Below are positions 26,504-36,100 of a stretch of 64,000 nucleotides of DNA, one piece after another. How positions within the stretch are numbered: position 1 is the first letter of the stretch; every line of letters begins with the position of its first letter. Origin of the DNA: Streptacidiphilus melanogenes (GTDB lineage Bacteria > Actinomycetota > Actinomycetes > Streptomycetales > Streptomycetaceae); NCBI RefSeq assembly GCF_000787835.1, contig NZ_BBPP01000003.1, forward strand, positions 308,455-372,454, written 5' to 3'. The notes below the pieces were generated by a model that saw nothing but the letters and a program-made list of their open reading frames with translations, did not search any database and was not told the DNA's origin. A program made the translations under genes and the position numbers.

Positions 26504-27575
26504 CCTGACGGGCGCCGACCTGACCGCAGCGAAGGCGCAGGACGACGTCGCGGCCCCGCCCTCCGCCACGCGGCGCGGCGGCGCGGCCGGCCTCGTGCGC
26601 TGGGACACCGTCGTCGGCGCGCTGCTCGCCATCCTGCTGCTGTGCTCCTTCGGCTTTGTCGGCGACTTCGGCCACACGCTCAACCTGTCGTTCCTCATCG
26701 GCAACACCCTGCCCATGGCCCTGATTGCGCTCCCGATGACGATGCTGGTGGCCGCGGGGGAGATCGACCTGTCCGTCGGCTCCGTGGCCGGCCTGTCCGG
26801 CGCCGTGATGGGCTCCCTGTGGAACGCCGGGATGGCCATTGAGACGATCATCCCCCTGTGCCTGCTGCTCGGCCTGGTCTGCGGGCTGGTCAACGGCCTA
26901 CTGGTGACGCGCCTCGGACTGCCGTCCCTGGCGGTCACCATCGGCACCATGGCCGCCTACCGCGGCATCGCGCAGATCGTGCTCGGCTCGAACTCCGTCA
27001 CCGACTTCCTGCAGCCGTACCTCGACTTCGGGTCCGGCCGGATCCCGGGGACGTTCCTGCCCTACGCGGCCATACCCTGGGCCGTGCTGGCCGTCATCGC
27101 GGTGCTGGTCCTGCACGCCACCGGCGTCGGGCGTTCGCTGTTCGCCGTCGGCGCCTCCGCGGAGGCCGCCTGGTTCGCCGGTATCCGCGTCAAGCGCCTG
27201 CGGCTGTCCATGTTCGCCGCGACCGGTGTGGTCTCCGCCCTCACCGGCGTGTTCTGGGTGCTGCACTACGCCAGCGCCCGATACGACAACGCCACCGGGC
27301 TCGAACTGTCCGTCATCGCGGCCGTCCTTCTTGGCGGCGTCGACTTCGACGGCGGCAAGGGCACCCTCGGCGGTGCGATCGCCGGGGTGTTCCTGCTCGG
27401 CACCCTGCAGAACACGATGAGCCTGGTCGACGTCTCGGCGCAGTCCCAGACCGTGGTCACCGGAGTCCTGCTGGTGGTCTCCGTCCTCGGCCCCCGGGCG
27501 GGCCGCCAGCTCGCCCGGACGGTGGCCAGGCGTCGCAGCGCCGGCTCCGGGAACGCACCCGTGACCTCCGGCTGA
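26496..27575 (+). CDS. rhaQ: rhamnose ABC importer permease 2
   Basis: A 359-aa CUT2 permease, paralogous to the preceding one. The signature MTMLVAAGEIDLSVGSVAGL lies near residue 80 and AVGASAEAAWFAGIRVKRLR near 210; about nine hydrophobic segments are seen. The N-terminal 30 residues are soluble. Two different permeases per importer is the norm for rhamnose and autoinducer-2-type systems. Confidence 0.9.
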   Translation: MADLTGADLTAAKAQDDVAAPPSATRRGGAAGLVRWDTVVGALLAILLLCSFGFVGDFGHTLNLSFLIGNTLPMALIALPMTMLVAAGEIDLSVGSVAGLSGAVMGSLWNAGMAIETIIPLCLLLGLVCGLVNGLLVTRLGLPSLAVTIGTMAAYRGIAQIVLGSNSVTDFLQPYLDFGSGRIPGTFLPYAAIPWAVLAVIAVLVLHATGVGRSLFAVGASAEAAWFAGIRVKRLRLSMFAATGVVSALTGVFWVLHYASARYDNATGLELSVIAAVLLGGVDFDGGKGTLGGAIAGVFLLGTLQNTMSLVDVSAQSQTVVTGVLLVVSVLGPRAGRQLARTVARRRSAGSGNAPVTSG

Positions 27576-27722
27576 CCAACCGTCGGCCCGCGCCCCCACC
27601 TCGTCACCGGCGTCACCTCGCGTCCTCGCCCTCTTCGCGTCGCCTCCTCGCGTCCTCGTGTCCTCGTGTCCTCGCCTCCTCGCTCCTCGTCACCTTCGTC
27701 ACCCTCGAGACAAGGAACCCTC
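27576..27722. other. pyrimidine-rich spacer before the binding-protein gene
   Basis: A 147-base spacer dominated by irregular repeats of CCTCGTG, CGTCACC and CTCGCC on the plus strand. It separates permease genes from the binding protein inside the same operon. No protein-coding signal; AAGGAACCTC at the end is the ribosome site for 27723. Confidence 0.6.
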
Positions 27723-28832
27723 ATGTCCCGCCTGCCCTTCGCGCACCGGCCCGCCAGACACCCCCTCGGCCGCGTCGCCACGGCGCTCGCACTGACCGCC
27801 GCCGTCGCCGTGACCGCGTCCGCCTGCGGCGGCACCACCAAGAGCTCGACCGACGCGGCCGGGGGCCAGACCGCCGCGACCGGCGCCGCGAACCCGAACG
27901 CCGCCACCAAGACCGGGCTCAAGGTCGCCTTCCTGCCCAAGCAGGTCAACAACCCCTACTTCACCATCGCCGACAACGGCGGCAAGAAAGCCCTGGACGC
28001 GCTCGGCGAGACCTACAAGGAGGTCGGCACCAGCAGCGGCACCGACACCGCAGGCCAGGTCTCCTACGTCAACACCCTGACCCAGCAGCAGATGAACGCC
28101 ATCGCCGTCTCCGCCCAGGACCCGGGCGCCCTGTGCACCGCGCTCAAGCAGGCCATGAGCAGCGGCGTCAAAGTCGTCACCTACGACTCCGACACCGACC
28201 CCGGCTGCCGGCAGCTGTTCGTCTCCCAGGCCAGTTCGGAGGCCCTGGGCCGCAGCGAGGTCCAGCTCATCGCCAAGGAGATCGGCTACACCGGCGACAT
28301 CGCGATCCTGTCCGCCGCCCAGACAGCCACCAACCAGAACACCTGGATCGGCTACATGAAGGACGAGCTGAAGAAGCCCGCCTACAAGAACATGAAGCTG
28401 GTCACCGTCGCCTACGGCAACGACGACGCGCAGACCTCGTTCCAGCAGACCCAGGGGCTGCTCCAGCAGTACCCGGGCCTGAAGGGGATCATCTCCCCGA
28501 CCACCGTCGGCATCAAGGCCGCCGCCCAGTACCTGTCCGGCTCCCAGTACAAGGGCAAGGTCCAGCTCACCGGCCTCGGCACCCCGAACGACATGCGCGC
28601 CTACGTCAAGGACGGCACCGTCAGCGCCTTCGAGCTGTGGGACCCGGCCAAGCTCGGCGAACTCGCCGCCTACGCCGCCACAGCGCTCGCCTCCGGCCAG
28701 ATCACCGGAGCCCAGGGCCAGAGCTTCAAGGCCGGCGACCTCGGCAGCTTCACCATCGGCGCGAACGGCGTCGTCCTGCTCGGCGACCCCACCGTCTTCA
28801 ACGCCTCCAACATCGACCAGTTCGACTTCTGA
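27723..28832 (+). CDS. rhaS: rhamnose ABC importer substrate-binding lipoprotein
   Basis: A 369-aa periplasmic-binding-protein type 1 (RbsB/RhaS-like) lipoprotein. The signal ends in SAC with lipidated C35, followed by a Ser/Thr/Ala linker. The sugar-binding fold begins VAFLPKQVNNPYFTIADNG near residue 64, with later blocks DPGALCTALKQAM and TYDSDTDPGCRQLF. It captures sugar outside the membrane for the two permeases. It is the fourth gene of the importer operon. Confidence 0.92.
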   Translation: MSRLPFAHRPARHPLGRVATALALTAAVAVTASACGGTTKSSTDAAGGQTAATGAANPNAATKTGLKVAFLPKQVNNPYFTIADNGGKKALDALGETYKEVGTSSGTDTAGQVSYVNTLTQQQMNAIAVSAQDPGALCTALKQAMSSGVKVVTYDSDTDPGCRQLFVSQASSEALGRSEVQLIAKEIGYTGDIAILSAAQTATNQNTWIGYMKDELKKPAYKNMKLVTVAYGNDDAQTSFQQTQGLLQQYPGLKGIISPTTVGIKAAAQYLSGSQYKGKVQLTGLGTPNDMRAYVKDGTVSAFELWDPAKLGELAAYAATALASGQITGAQGQSFKAGDLGSFTIGANGVVLLGDPTVFNASNIDQFDF

Positions 28833-28883
28833 CCGCCCCGAGCACCGGTCCCCGGGTGCCCTCCCCGGCCGCCCGGGAACCGG

Positions 28884-28985
28884 CCCACCCGATCCGACGC
28901 GGGTGCGGGCCTGGCCGCGACCGAGGTGAACCTGCGCCGGCAGACGGGCATGGGAGACTTCTTCGAGCACCCCACCCGATCCGAC
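28884..28985. repeat. 15-bp direct repeat upstream of the regulator gene
   Basis: CCCACCCGATCCGAC occurs at 28884-28898 and 28971-28985 in the gap between the binding protein and the LacI gene. It may be chance or a duplication. No TGAAACGATTCA-type operator is seen here. Confidence 0.5.
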
Positions 28986-29014
28986 CGGCCCGAACGAAAG
29001 GAACGCAGCCGAAC

Positions 29015-30046
29015 GTGGCACGCACGGTAGGCATCAAGGACGTCGCCCGCACGGCGGGAGTCTCGGTCGGAACGGTCTCCAACGTCATCAACCGCCCCGA
29101 TCTGGTCTCCGCCGACACCAGGTTGCGCGTCGAGGCCGCCATCACCAACCTCGGCTACGTCCGCAGCGAGTCCGCCCGGCAATTGCGCGCCGGTCGCAGC
29201 CGGGTGCTGGCACTGCTCGTCCTCGACATGGGCAACCCGTTCTTCGTCGACATCGCCCGTGGCGCGGAGAAGGTCGCCCGTGAGAACGGCCTGATGGTCA
29301 TGGTCTGCAACAGCGGCCAGGACCAGGCGGAGGAGGACGAGTACCTGGCCCACTTCACCCAGCAGCAGGTCCTCGGCGTGCTGCTGTCCCCGGTGGACAG
29401 CGCGCGCACCGACACCGCGACCCTGCAGCGCGCAGGCATCCCCGTCGTCCTCGTCGACCGCGGGGCCGAGATCGAGGAGTCCTGCTCGGTCTCCGTCGAC
29501 GACGTCCTCGGCGGCGCCCTGGCCGTGCGGCACCTGATCGAGTCCGGCAACGAACGCATCGTCTTCGTCGGCGGGCCGCCGTCGTTGCAGCAGGTCCGCA
29601 ACCGGCTCACCGGCGCGCGCCAGGCCGTCGCCGACGCGGGCCTGCCGCCCGAGGCGCTGACGGTCGTCGAGACCCAGCGCCTCGACATCGCCGCGGGCCG
29701 CGACGCGGGCCAGCGCCTGCTCGGCGTCGCGGCACGCCCCACCGGCGTGTTCTGCGCCAACGACCTGCTGGCGCTGGGCGTCCTGCAGTCCCTGTTCGCG
29801 ATGGGCGTGCGGGTGCCCGACGACATTGCGCTCGTCGGCTACGACGACATCGAATTCGCCGGCGCGGCCGCGGTGCCGATCACCTCCGTGCGGCAGCCGG
29901 CCTACCGGATCGGTCGAACCTCGGCGGAGCTGCTGATCGCCGAGTCCCTCGCCGACCCGGCCGAGCACGAGCACCAACGCATCGTCTACCAGCCCGAACT
30001 GGTGGTCCGTGCCTCCTCGATGCGGCGTCACGCCTCCGCGCGGTGA
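29015..30046 (+). CDS. rhaR: LacI-family regulator of the rhamnose genes
   Basis: A 343-aa LacI/GalR repressor. The N-terminal helix-turn-helix and hinge (IKDVARTAGVSVGTVSNVIN, then a hinge helix ending SARQLRAG) lie in residues 5-58; a periplasmic-binding-like sensor domain follows. It starts with GTG 29015 after AAAGGA. Its place at the end of the importer operon and three LacI-like dyads (TGAAACGATTCA type) at the rhamnose promoters make it the likely regulator of this regulon. The inducer is inferred to be rhamnose or a catabolic intermediate. Confidence 0.88.
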   Translation: MARTVGIKDVARTAGVSVGTVSNVINRPDLVSADTRLRVEAAITNLGYVRSESARQLRAGRSRVLALLVLDMGNPFFVDIARGAEKVARENGLMVMVCNSGQDQAEEDEYLAHFTQQQVLGVLLSPVDSARTDTATLQRAGIPVVLVDRGAEIEESCSVSVDDVLGGALAVRHLIESGNERIVFVGGPPSLQQVRNRLTGARQAVADAGLPPEALTVVETQRLDIAAGRDAGQRLLGVAARPTGVFCANDLLALGVLQSLFAMGVRVPDDIALVGYDDIEFAGAAAVPITSVRQPAYRIGRTSAELLIAESLADPAEHEHQRIVYQPELVVRASSMRRHASAR

Positions 30047-30630
30047 GTGTCCGTCGGCTGCTGGCCGGCGGAGGGTGCTTCGGTGGCGGGCGTTCCGACG
30101 GCGGGTGCGCCGGTGGCCAGGCGGCGTAGCTGGAGGCCGATGACCATGGCGACCAGCGGCGCGGCCAGCCGTTCGGCGTCCTTGACGCCGAGGGCGCCCA
30201 GCAGGGAGGCGGCCAACTGGTCGTAGGCGCCGAAGCACTCGTCCGCGGCGGCACGCAGCTCCGGGTCGCGGCCGGCCTGGAGGTAGAGCTCGTAGGGCGC
30301 GATGTCGGTGTTGCCGGCCGTGCTTGTGCTCGTGGTCGCGGCGACGTGGTCGAGGACCCCGGCCAGGTCGGTGAGGTCGGTCAGGTCGACCGGCGCGTCG
30401 CAGGGGGAGACGGCCAGCTCGGCGAAGCGTCGGGTTTCCTCCGCGACGAACAGCCGCAGGCTCTCGCGCAGCAGGTCGCGTTGGGTGGCGAAGTGGTAGG
30501 TGACCGAACCCAGGGAGACGCCGGCCTCTTCCGCGATCCGCCGGTTGGTGATCTGGGCGATGCCCTCGTCGGCGATGATCTGCAAGGTGGCGCGGACGAT
30601 GCGCTCACGGACGGAAGGAGGCTTTGGCAC
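30028..30630 (-). CDS. TetR-family regulator
   Basis: A 200-aa TetR repressor with the N-terminal helix-turn-helix in residues 7-52 (IVRATLQIIADEG, ITNRRIAEEAGVSLGSVTYHF). The ligand domain is all helical and ends in a Pro/Thr-rich tail. It lies 7 bases after the amidase stop on the same strand, so it is co-transcribed with it. Its 3' end overlaps the convergent rhamnose regulator gene by 19 bases. The 34-bp palindrome between the amidase and SDR genes is its probable operator. Confidence 0.88.
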   Translation of the reverse strand: MPKPPSVRERIVRATLQIIADEGIAQITNRRIAEEAGVSLGSVTYHFATQRDLLRESLRLFVAEETRRFAELAVSPCDAPVDLTDLTDLAGVLDHVAATTSTSTAGNTDIAPYELYLQAGRDPELRAAADECFGAYDQLAASLLGALGVKDAERLAAPLVAMVIGLQLRRLATGAPAVGTPATEAPSAGQQPTDTHRAEA

Positions 30631-30637
30631 CCTGCCA

Positions 30638-32101
30638 TCATTCCATGCGCTCCCCGCGCGGATCGTCGCAGGTCGTCGCGGCCTGTGCGGTCAGTGTGGT
30701 CGGAGCGGGGCGGCGGTCGTGCCAGCGCAGCTCGGTCTCCAGCTGCGCGGCCAGCGAGACCAGCAGCGGCTCACTGCAGGCGGGGCCGAGCAGTTGGCAG
30801 CCGATGGGCAGTCCGGCGGCGGTGAAGCCGGCCGGGATGCTGACGGCGGGCCAGCCCAGCACGTTCCACGGCCAGGCGTAGGGGCAGCCGGTCAGCATGG
30901 CCCGGTCCAGCGCGGCCGATCCCATCGCGTCGGTCGCGCCGACGAGCGGCGGTGGGGTGGCGGTGGTCGGGGTCAGCACAACGTCGAACGCGTCGAAGAC
31001 GCGCCCCACGCGCCGCTGCAACCACGGCTCGGCCGCCCGGGCGGCGCGCAGCACGGGGCCGCCGAGCAGGGCGCCGGTGCGGATGTTGGCGCGGGTGCGC
31101 GGATCCAGCAGCCGGGCGTCCGGCACCCGCCGCGACCAGGCACGGATGCCCGCCATGGCGCGCGGAAGCTGGGTGAAGCCGATCGGACCGTAGGCGAGTC
31201 GGACGGTGTCGAGGCGGTGCCCGAGCGCGGCGAGGGTGTCGGCCAGGGCGACGGTGGCCCGCTCGACCTGCGGGTCGAGGGCGCGCGGGTAGATCGCGAA
31301 CGCGGTGTCCAGCGCCAGGCCGATGCGCAGCCGGCCCGGCTCGCGGCCCACCGCCGTGCCGAGCGGCTCGAACAGCGGCCGGTGGCGGTCGACGCTGTGG
31401 CTGCCCGCTGCCGCGTCGAGCAGCAGGGCGGCGTCGGCGACCGTCCGGGCCAGCGGCCCGGAGACGGTCAGGCCGTGGAAGGACTCCGGCTCCGGGTGGG
31501 CCGAGATGCGGCCGCGCTGCGGCTTGATGCCGACCAGGTTGGTCCACGAAGCCGGGATGCGGACGGACCCGGCGCCGTCCGAGCCGAGTGCCGCCGGAAC
31601 CAGCCCGGCGGCGACGGCGGCTGCCGCGCCGCCGGAGGAGCCACCGGGAGTGTGGCCCAGGTTCCACGGGTTGCGGGTGGCTCCGAAGGCTCGGCCCTCG
31701 GTGAAGCCCCACTGGCCGATCTCCGGCGTGTTGGTCTTGCCGACGATCACCGCCCCGGCGGCGCGCAGCCGACGGACGGATTCGCTGTCGGTCCGCGCGG
31801 CGGGGAAGTCGCCGGCACAGCCGAAGGCGGTGGGCTCGCCTGCGACGTCGGTGTCGTCCTTGACGGCGATCGGCACGCCCAGCAGCGGCAGCCGCTCGCC
31901 TGCGGCCAGTCGGCGGTCCGCCTCGTCCGCCTCGGCGAGTGCGGCCTCGGCGCGGACCCTCCGGAACGCGTTCAGCGTGCCCTGCGTCGCGGCGATGCGG
32001 GCCAGGGCCGCCTCGACCAGGGCGCGTGAGGTGCACTCGCCCCCGGCCAGCGCGGACGCGGACTCGACGAGTCCCCTCTCGGACGGTGCGCCGGACGTCA
32101 T
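30638..32101 (-). CDS. amidase signature family hydrolase
   Basis: A 487-aa amidase (PF01425). The catalytic Lys lies in LLGVPIAVKDDTDV near residue 79 and the signature GHTPGGSSGGAAAAVAAGL holds the cis-Ser and the nucleophile Ser near residues 155-180. Such enzymes hydrolyse C-N bonds of diverse amides; the substrate is unknown. ATG 32101 lies just inside the divergent regulatory region. It is followed by the tetR gene and probably controlled by it. Confidence 0.88.
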   Translation of the reverse strand: MTSGAPSERGLVESASALAGGECTSRALVEAALARIAATQGTLNAFRRVRAEAALAEADEADRRLAAGERLPLLGVPIAVKDDTDVAGEPTAFGCAGDFPAARTDSESVRRLRAAGAVIVGKTNTPEIGQWGFTEGRAFGATRNPWNLGHTPGGSSGGAAAAVAAGLVPAALGSDGAGSVRIPASWTNLVGIKPQRGRISAHPEPESFHGLTVSGPLARTVADAALLLDAAAGSHSVDRHRPLFEPLGTAVGREPGRLRIGLALDTAFAIYPRALDPQVERATVALADTLAALGHRLDTVRLAYGPIGFTQLPRAMAGIRAWSRRVPDARLLDPRTRANIRTGALLGGPVLRAARAAEPWLQRRVGRVFDAFDVVLTPTTATPPPLVGATDAMGSAALDRAMLTGCPYAWPWNVLGWPAVSIPAGFTAAGLPIGCQLLGPACSEPLLVSLAAQLETELRWHDRRPAPTTLTAQAATTCDDPRGERME

Positions 32102-32117
32102 GGCGTGGTGGCTCCTC

Positions 32118-32151
32118 TCCGCTACTGTTCGTTCGAACGAACAGTAGCGGA
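32118..32151. promoter_or_regulatory. 34-bp perfect palindrome, probable TetR operator
   Basis: The half-site TCCGCTACTGTTCGTTC is followed directly by its exact reverse complement (centre between 32134 and 32135), so all 17 base pairs match. It lies between the divergent amidase/tetR and SDR genes, 16 bases from the amidase ATG and 14 from the SDR GTG. It covers the space where both promoters or ribosome sites must be, so binding would shut both units. Confidence 0.85.
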
Positions 32152-32165
32152 AAGGCGGTACCCCC

Positions 32166-32969
32166 GTGCAGATCCACGGAGCTCGTGTCCTGCTCACCGG
32201 AGCCAGCGGCGGCATAGGCCACACCCTCGCCCACACACTGGCCCGCCACGGTGCCAAGCTCGTCCTCACCGGCCGGCGCACGGACGCGCTGCAGGCGCTT
32301 GCGGACGCGCTCCCCTCGGCGTCGAGCCACCAGGTGCTGGCGGCCGACCTCGGCGAGCGCTCCGGCCTGGAGAAGCTGGTCGCGGAGGCCGGGGACGTGC
32401 AGATCCTCGTCGCCAACGCCGCCCTGCCCTCCAGCGGCGACGTCCTGGAGTACACGGCCGAGCAGATCGACCGCTCCCTCGACGTCAACCTGCGTGCACC
32501 GGTGCTGCTGGCCCGGCTGCTGGCACCCCGCATGGTCGAGGCCCGCCAGGGACACCTCGCGATGATCGGCTCGATCTCCGGCCGGGTGGCCTCCCCGGGC
32601 TCCTCGCTCTACAACGCCGCCAAGTTCGGCCTGCGCGGCTTCACCCTCGGCCTGCGCCAGGACCTGCACGGCTCCGGCGTCGGGGTCTCGCTCGTCCAGC
32701 CTGGCTTCGTCCGCGACGCGGGGATGTTCGCCGACACCGGCGCCACCCCTCCGCGCGGCACCGGAACGGTCACCCCGCAGCGCGTGGCCGACCAGACCGT
32801 CCGCGCGATCGAACGCAACCTGGCCGAGGTCAACGTCGCCCCGCTCGGCCTGCGCATCGGCAGCGCGGTGGGCGGCCTGTTCCCCACCCTCGCCGACACC
32901 GTCCAGCGCCGCGGGGCCGACCCGGCGACACTGCATCAGATCGCCGACGCCCAGCGTCACAAGCGCTGA
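32166..32969 (+). CDS. short-chain dehydrogenase/reductase
   Basis: A 267-aa classical SDR. The NAD(P) motif is LLTGASGGIGH at residues 9-19, with GRR following the second strand (favouring NADP). VANAAL marks the NAG-like block, and the active site is SISGRV with YNAAK near residue 155. GTG 32166 lies 14 bases from the palindromic operator. It is divergent from the amidase and probably shares its TetR control. Substrate unknown. Confidence 0.87.
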   Translation: MQIHGARVLLTGASGGIGHTLAHTLARHGAKLVLTGRRTDALQALADALPSASSHQVLAADLGERSGLEKLVAEAGDVQILVANAALPSSGDVLEYTAEQIDRSLDVNLRAPVLLARLLAPRMVEARQGHLAMIGSISGRVASPGSSLYNAAKFGLRGFTLGLRQDLHGSGVGVSLVQPGFVRDAGMFADTGATPPRGTGTVTPQRVADQTVRAIERNLAEVNVAPLGLRIGSAVGGLFPTLADTVQRRGADPATLHQIADAQRHKR

Positions 32970-33030
32970 CGCCCGCAGGGCAGGGCGCGACCGGGCATGT
33001 CAGCGGCCCGGTCCCGCCTCGCTCCGCACC

Positions 33031-33077
33031 GCTCCGCCCTGCCGCGCACCGCGGCGCTCCGCCCTGCCGCGCACCGC
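33031..33077. repeat. 22-bp direct repeat in the SDR-rhamnosidase gap
   Basis: GCTCCGCCCTGCCGCGCACC plus GC occurs at 33031 and 33056 (period 25) between the convergent SDR and rhamnosidase genes. No gene is present here. Confidence 0.8.
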
Positions 33078-33110
33078 CTCGTACTGCACCGCTCCGGAGC
33101 GACGGGCGGC

Positions 33111-36100
33111 TCAGACCGGGGCGGTGAAGGTGTACGCCCCCGCGGCCAGGTAGTACGTCCCGGGCGCCGCCGGGACGGCCTGCGCGGGCGCGGACACCGA
33201 ACCCGGCTGGGAGGTGGGCACGACCACCGTCGCGGTGACACCAGCCGGCACCGTAACAGCGAGCGTGACCTGTCCGCCCGCGACGGACCAACTGCTCCCG
33301 GCCATCCCGTACGGCGTCCGGTAGCTTGCGGCGGCGGAGGTCAGCCCGCCGCCCGGCTGAGGGGCGATCAGCAGCGCCTGGTAGCCGGGCGCTGCGGGTC
33401 GAAGGCCCGCGACGTGCCGGTACAGGAAGTCGCCCACCGAGCCAAGGCCGTAGTGGTTGAACGAGTTCATGCCCGGATCCTCGAAGGTGCCGTCGGTGCG
33501 GATGCCGTCCCAGCGCTCCCAGATGGTGGTGGCTCCCCGGCCGACCATGTAGCCCCAGCCGGGGTAGTCGGTCTGCAACAGGATCTGGTAGGCCACGTCC
33601 GCATGGCCGTAGTCCGCCAGGACCGGCAGCAGGTTCTCCACACCGAGGAACCCGACCGTCAGGTGCCCGTTGCTCGCCGCGACCTTGGCGGCCAGCTTGT
33701 TCGCGGCGCGCTGCACCAGGGCCGCGGGGACCAGGCCGAAGGAGAGCGCGAGCACGTAGCCGGTCTGGGTGTTGCTGCCGACCGACCCGTCCGATCCGAC
33801 GTACTGGCCGGCGAAGGCCGCCGCCACCTGGTCGGCGAGCTGACCGTACGAGGTGGCCTGCGCGGTGCGGCCGGTGGCGGCCGCCATCCGGGAGACCAGG
33901 CGCGCGGCCCAGGCGAAGTACGCGGTGCAGATGAGGTCGTGGGGCGTGTCGTCGCTGACGTTGAGCCAGTCGCCGAACGTCGTCTGGTTGCGGATCAGAT
34001 TGCTGCCCGCAGTGCTGTGCAGGTAGTCGACCCAGGCCGCCAGGGCCGGGAAGTGCCGGTCGACGACCCGCAGGTCGCCGAAACGCTGCCACAGCGTGTA
34101 GGGGATGATCACGCCCGCGTCACCCCAGCCCGCGGTGCCGGAGCCGGAGATCACGGCCGGTGCCACGTCGGTGAACGCGCCGTTGGACTGCTGGTCGTCG
34201 ACCAGGTCGTCGACGAACTTCGCCAGGAACCGGTGGGTGTCCAGATTGAACGTCGAGGTGGCGTTGAACGCGGCGATGTCGCCCGTCCAGCCCAGGCGCT
34301 CGTCGCGCTGCGGGCAGTCGGTCGGGATGGACAGCATGTTGCTGCGCTGGCCCCAGGTGATGTTGTGCTGGATCTGGCCCACCAGCGTGTTCGCGGTCGT
34401 GAACGTGCCCAGCTGGGCTGCGGTGGTCCAGGCGGCGCGGCCGGTGACGGTGCCGCTGGACGGGGTGAACCCGGAGGGCAGGCCGGTGAGTTCGACATAG
34501 CGGTAGCCGTGCACCGTGAACCGCGGCTCGTAGGTCTCGGCGGAGCCCGTTCCCGCCAGCACGAAGCGGTCGGTTGCCTGGGCGGTGCGCAGGTTGGCGG
34601 TGTAGAGCGTGCCGTCGGGGTTGAGCACCTCGCCGTGCCGCATCGTGACGACGGTGCCGGCCGGTCCGGCCAGCGAGAGCCGGTTCCAGCCCGCGAAGTT
34701 CTGGCCCAGGTCGAGGATCCACACGCCCGGCTGCGGCTGCGTGATCGCCACCGGCGGGAACTCCGCCTGGACGGTCACGCCGCCGTCGACCTGGGAGACC
34801 AGCGTCGGCCGGGAGACCTGGGCGACCGTCACCGAGGCCCAGGCGCTGTCGTCGAACCCTGCTCCGTCCCAGCCGGGGACGTCGAGGCGTGCGTCGTAGG
34901 TCTCGCCGTTGTAGAGGTCGTCGGCCCGGATCGCCCCGGTGGCGGTCTTCCAGCTGCTGTCGGTGGCGACCGTGCTCGTCGTGCCGTCGGTGAAGGTGAG
35001 CTGCAACTGGGCGGAGTACCACGGCTGGGTGCCGTACTTCTGGCTGCCGGCAAAGCCGATGCTGCCGCTGTACCAGCCGTTGCCGAGCCAGGCGGCCAGC
35101 GCGTTGGCGCCCTGCCGGATCTGCCCGGTCACGTCGAAGACCTTGTACTGCAGGCGCTTGCCGTAGTCCGTCCAGCCCGGTGCCAGGACGTCGGCGCCGA
35201 CCTTGGCGCCGTTCAGTCGCGTCTCGTGCAGCCCGAGGGCGGTCGTCAGCAGCCGGGCCGAGGCCACCGGCTTGGAGACGGTGAACCCCTTGCGCAGCAG
35301 GGGAGCCGGAGTCACCACGTGGACCTGTACGCCCCACGGCCCGGAACCGGCCACCGCCACGCTCATCGCGGCCGGCCAGCCGCTGTCGTCGAAGCCGACC
35401 GTGTTCCAGCCGGTCGGCCCGGACTGCGAGGCCTTCCACGCGGTGTCGCTGTTGACGACCTGGCCGCCGGGCAGCAGCAGCTTGGCCAGCAGCCCCGCGG
35501 GGGAGACGCTGGTGTTGGTGCACGCCACCGCGATGACGTTGGCGCCCGCCGTCAGGTGCCCGGCGAGGTCCACCAGGGCGGCCGTCTGCCACGAGTTGGC
35601 GACCCTGGGCGAGGAGCTGACCAGCACGCCGTTCACCCACACATCCGCGGTGTCGTCGCCGGTGACCGCAAGCACCGCCGTCGCCGGGGCCGTGGCCAGG
35701 GTGAGCGTGCGGCGGAACCAGCGGGTGGCGGCGGGCGCCGAGGAGGCCGGATTCCCCTCCGGATACCAGATCCAGCTCGCCCCGGCGAAGTTCGGGGGAG
35801 CGGCCTGGCCGACGAAGGCCCCCTGCCACTCGGTGGCCGGCGCGAGCAGCCCGGTCTCGAACCACTCCAGGTCGCTCCACGCGGCGGCCCGGCCCTGGGT
35901 GTCCCAGACACGGACCCGCCAGTAGTACCGGGTGAGGCTGCCGAGCGCCGGGCCGCCGAAGGCGAGGTCGACCTGCTGAGCCGAGGGGACCTGGCCGCTG
36001 TCCCACACGTCCCCGGCCCCGGCGCCGGTCGAGGAGACCTGGACCTGGTAGGCCGCCTGGTGCTGTTGCGGAGCCGAGGAGTCCAGGGTCCAGCCGAACC

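Noticed and set aside
27723..28832. Importer assigned to ribose or autoinducer-2
   Set aside because: Rhamnose catabolic genes are divergent and share operators with the importer, so rhamnose is the simpler reading.
26858..30046. 1062-codon plus-strand frame spanning permease, binding protein and LacI genes
   Set aside because: Only its last part (from 29015) is the LacI regulator; the rest is out-of-frame Arg/Pro-rich sequence with no domain.
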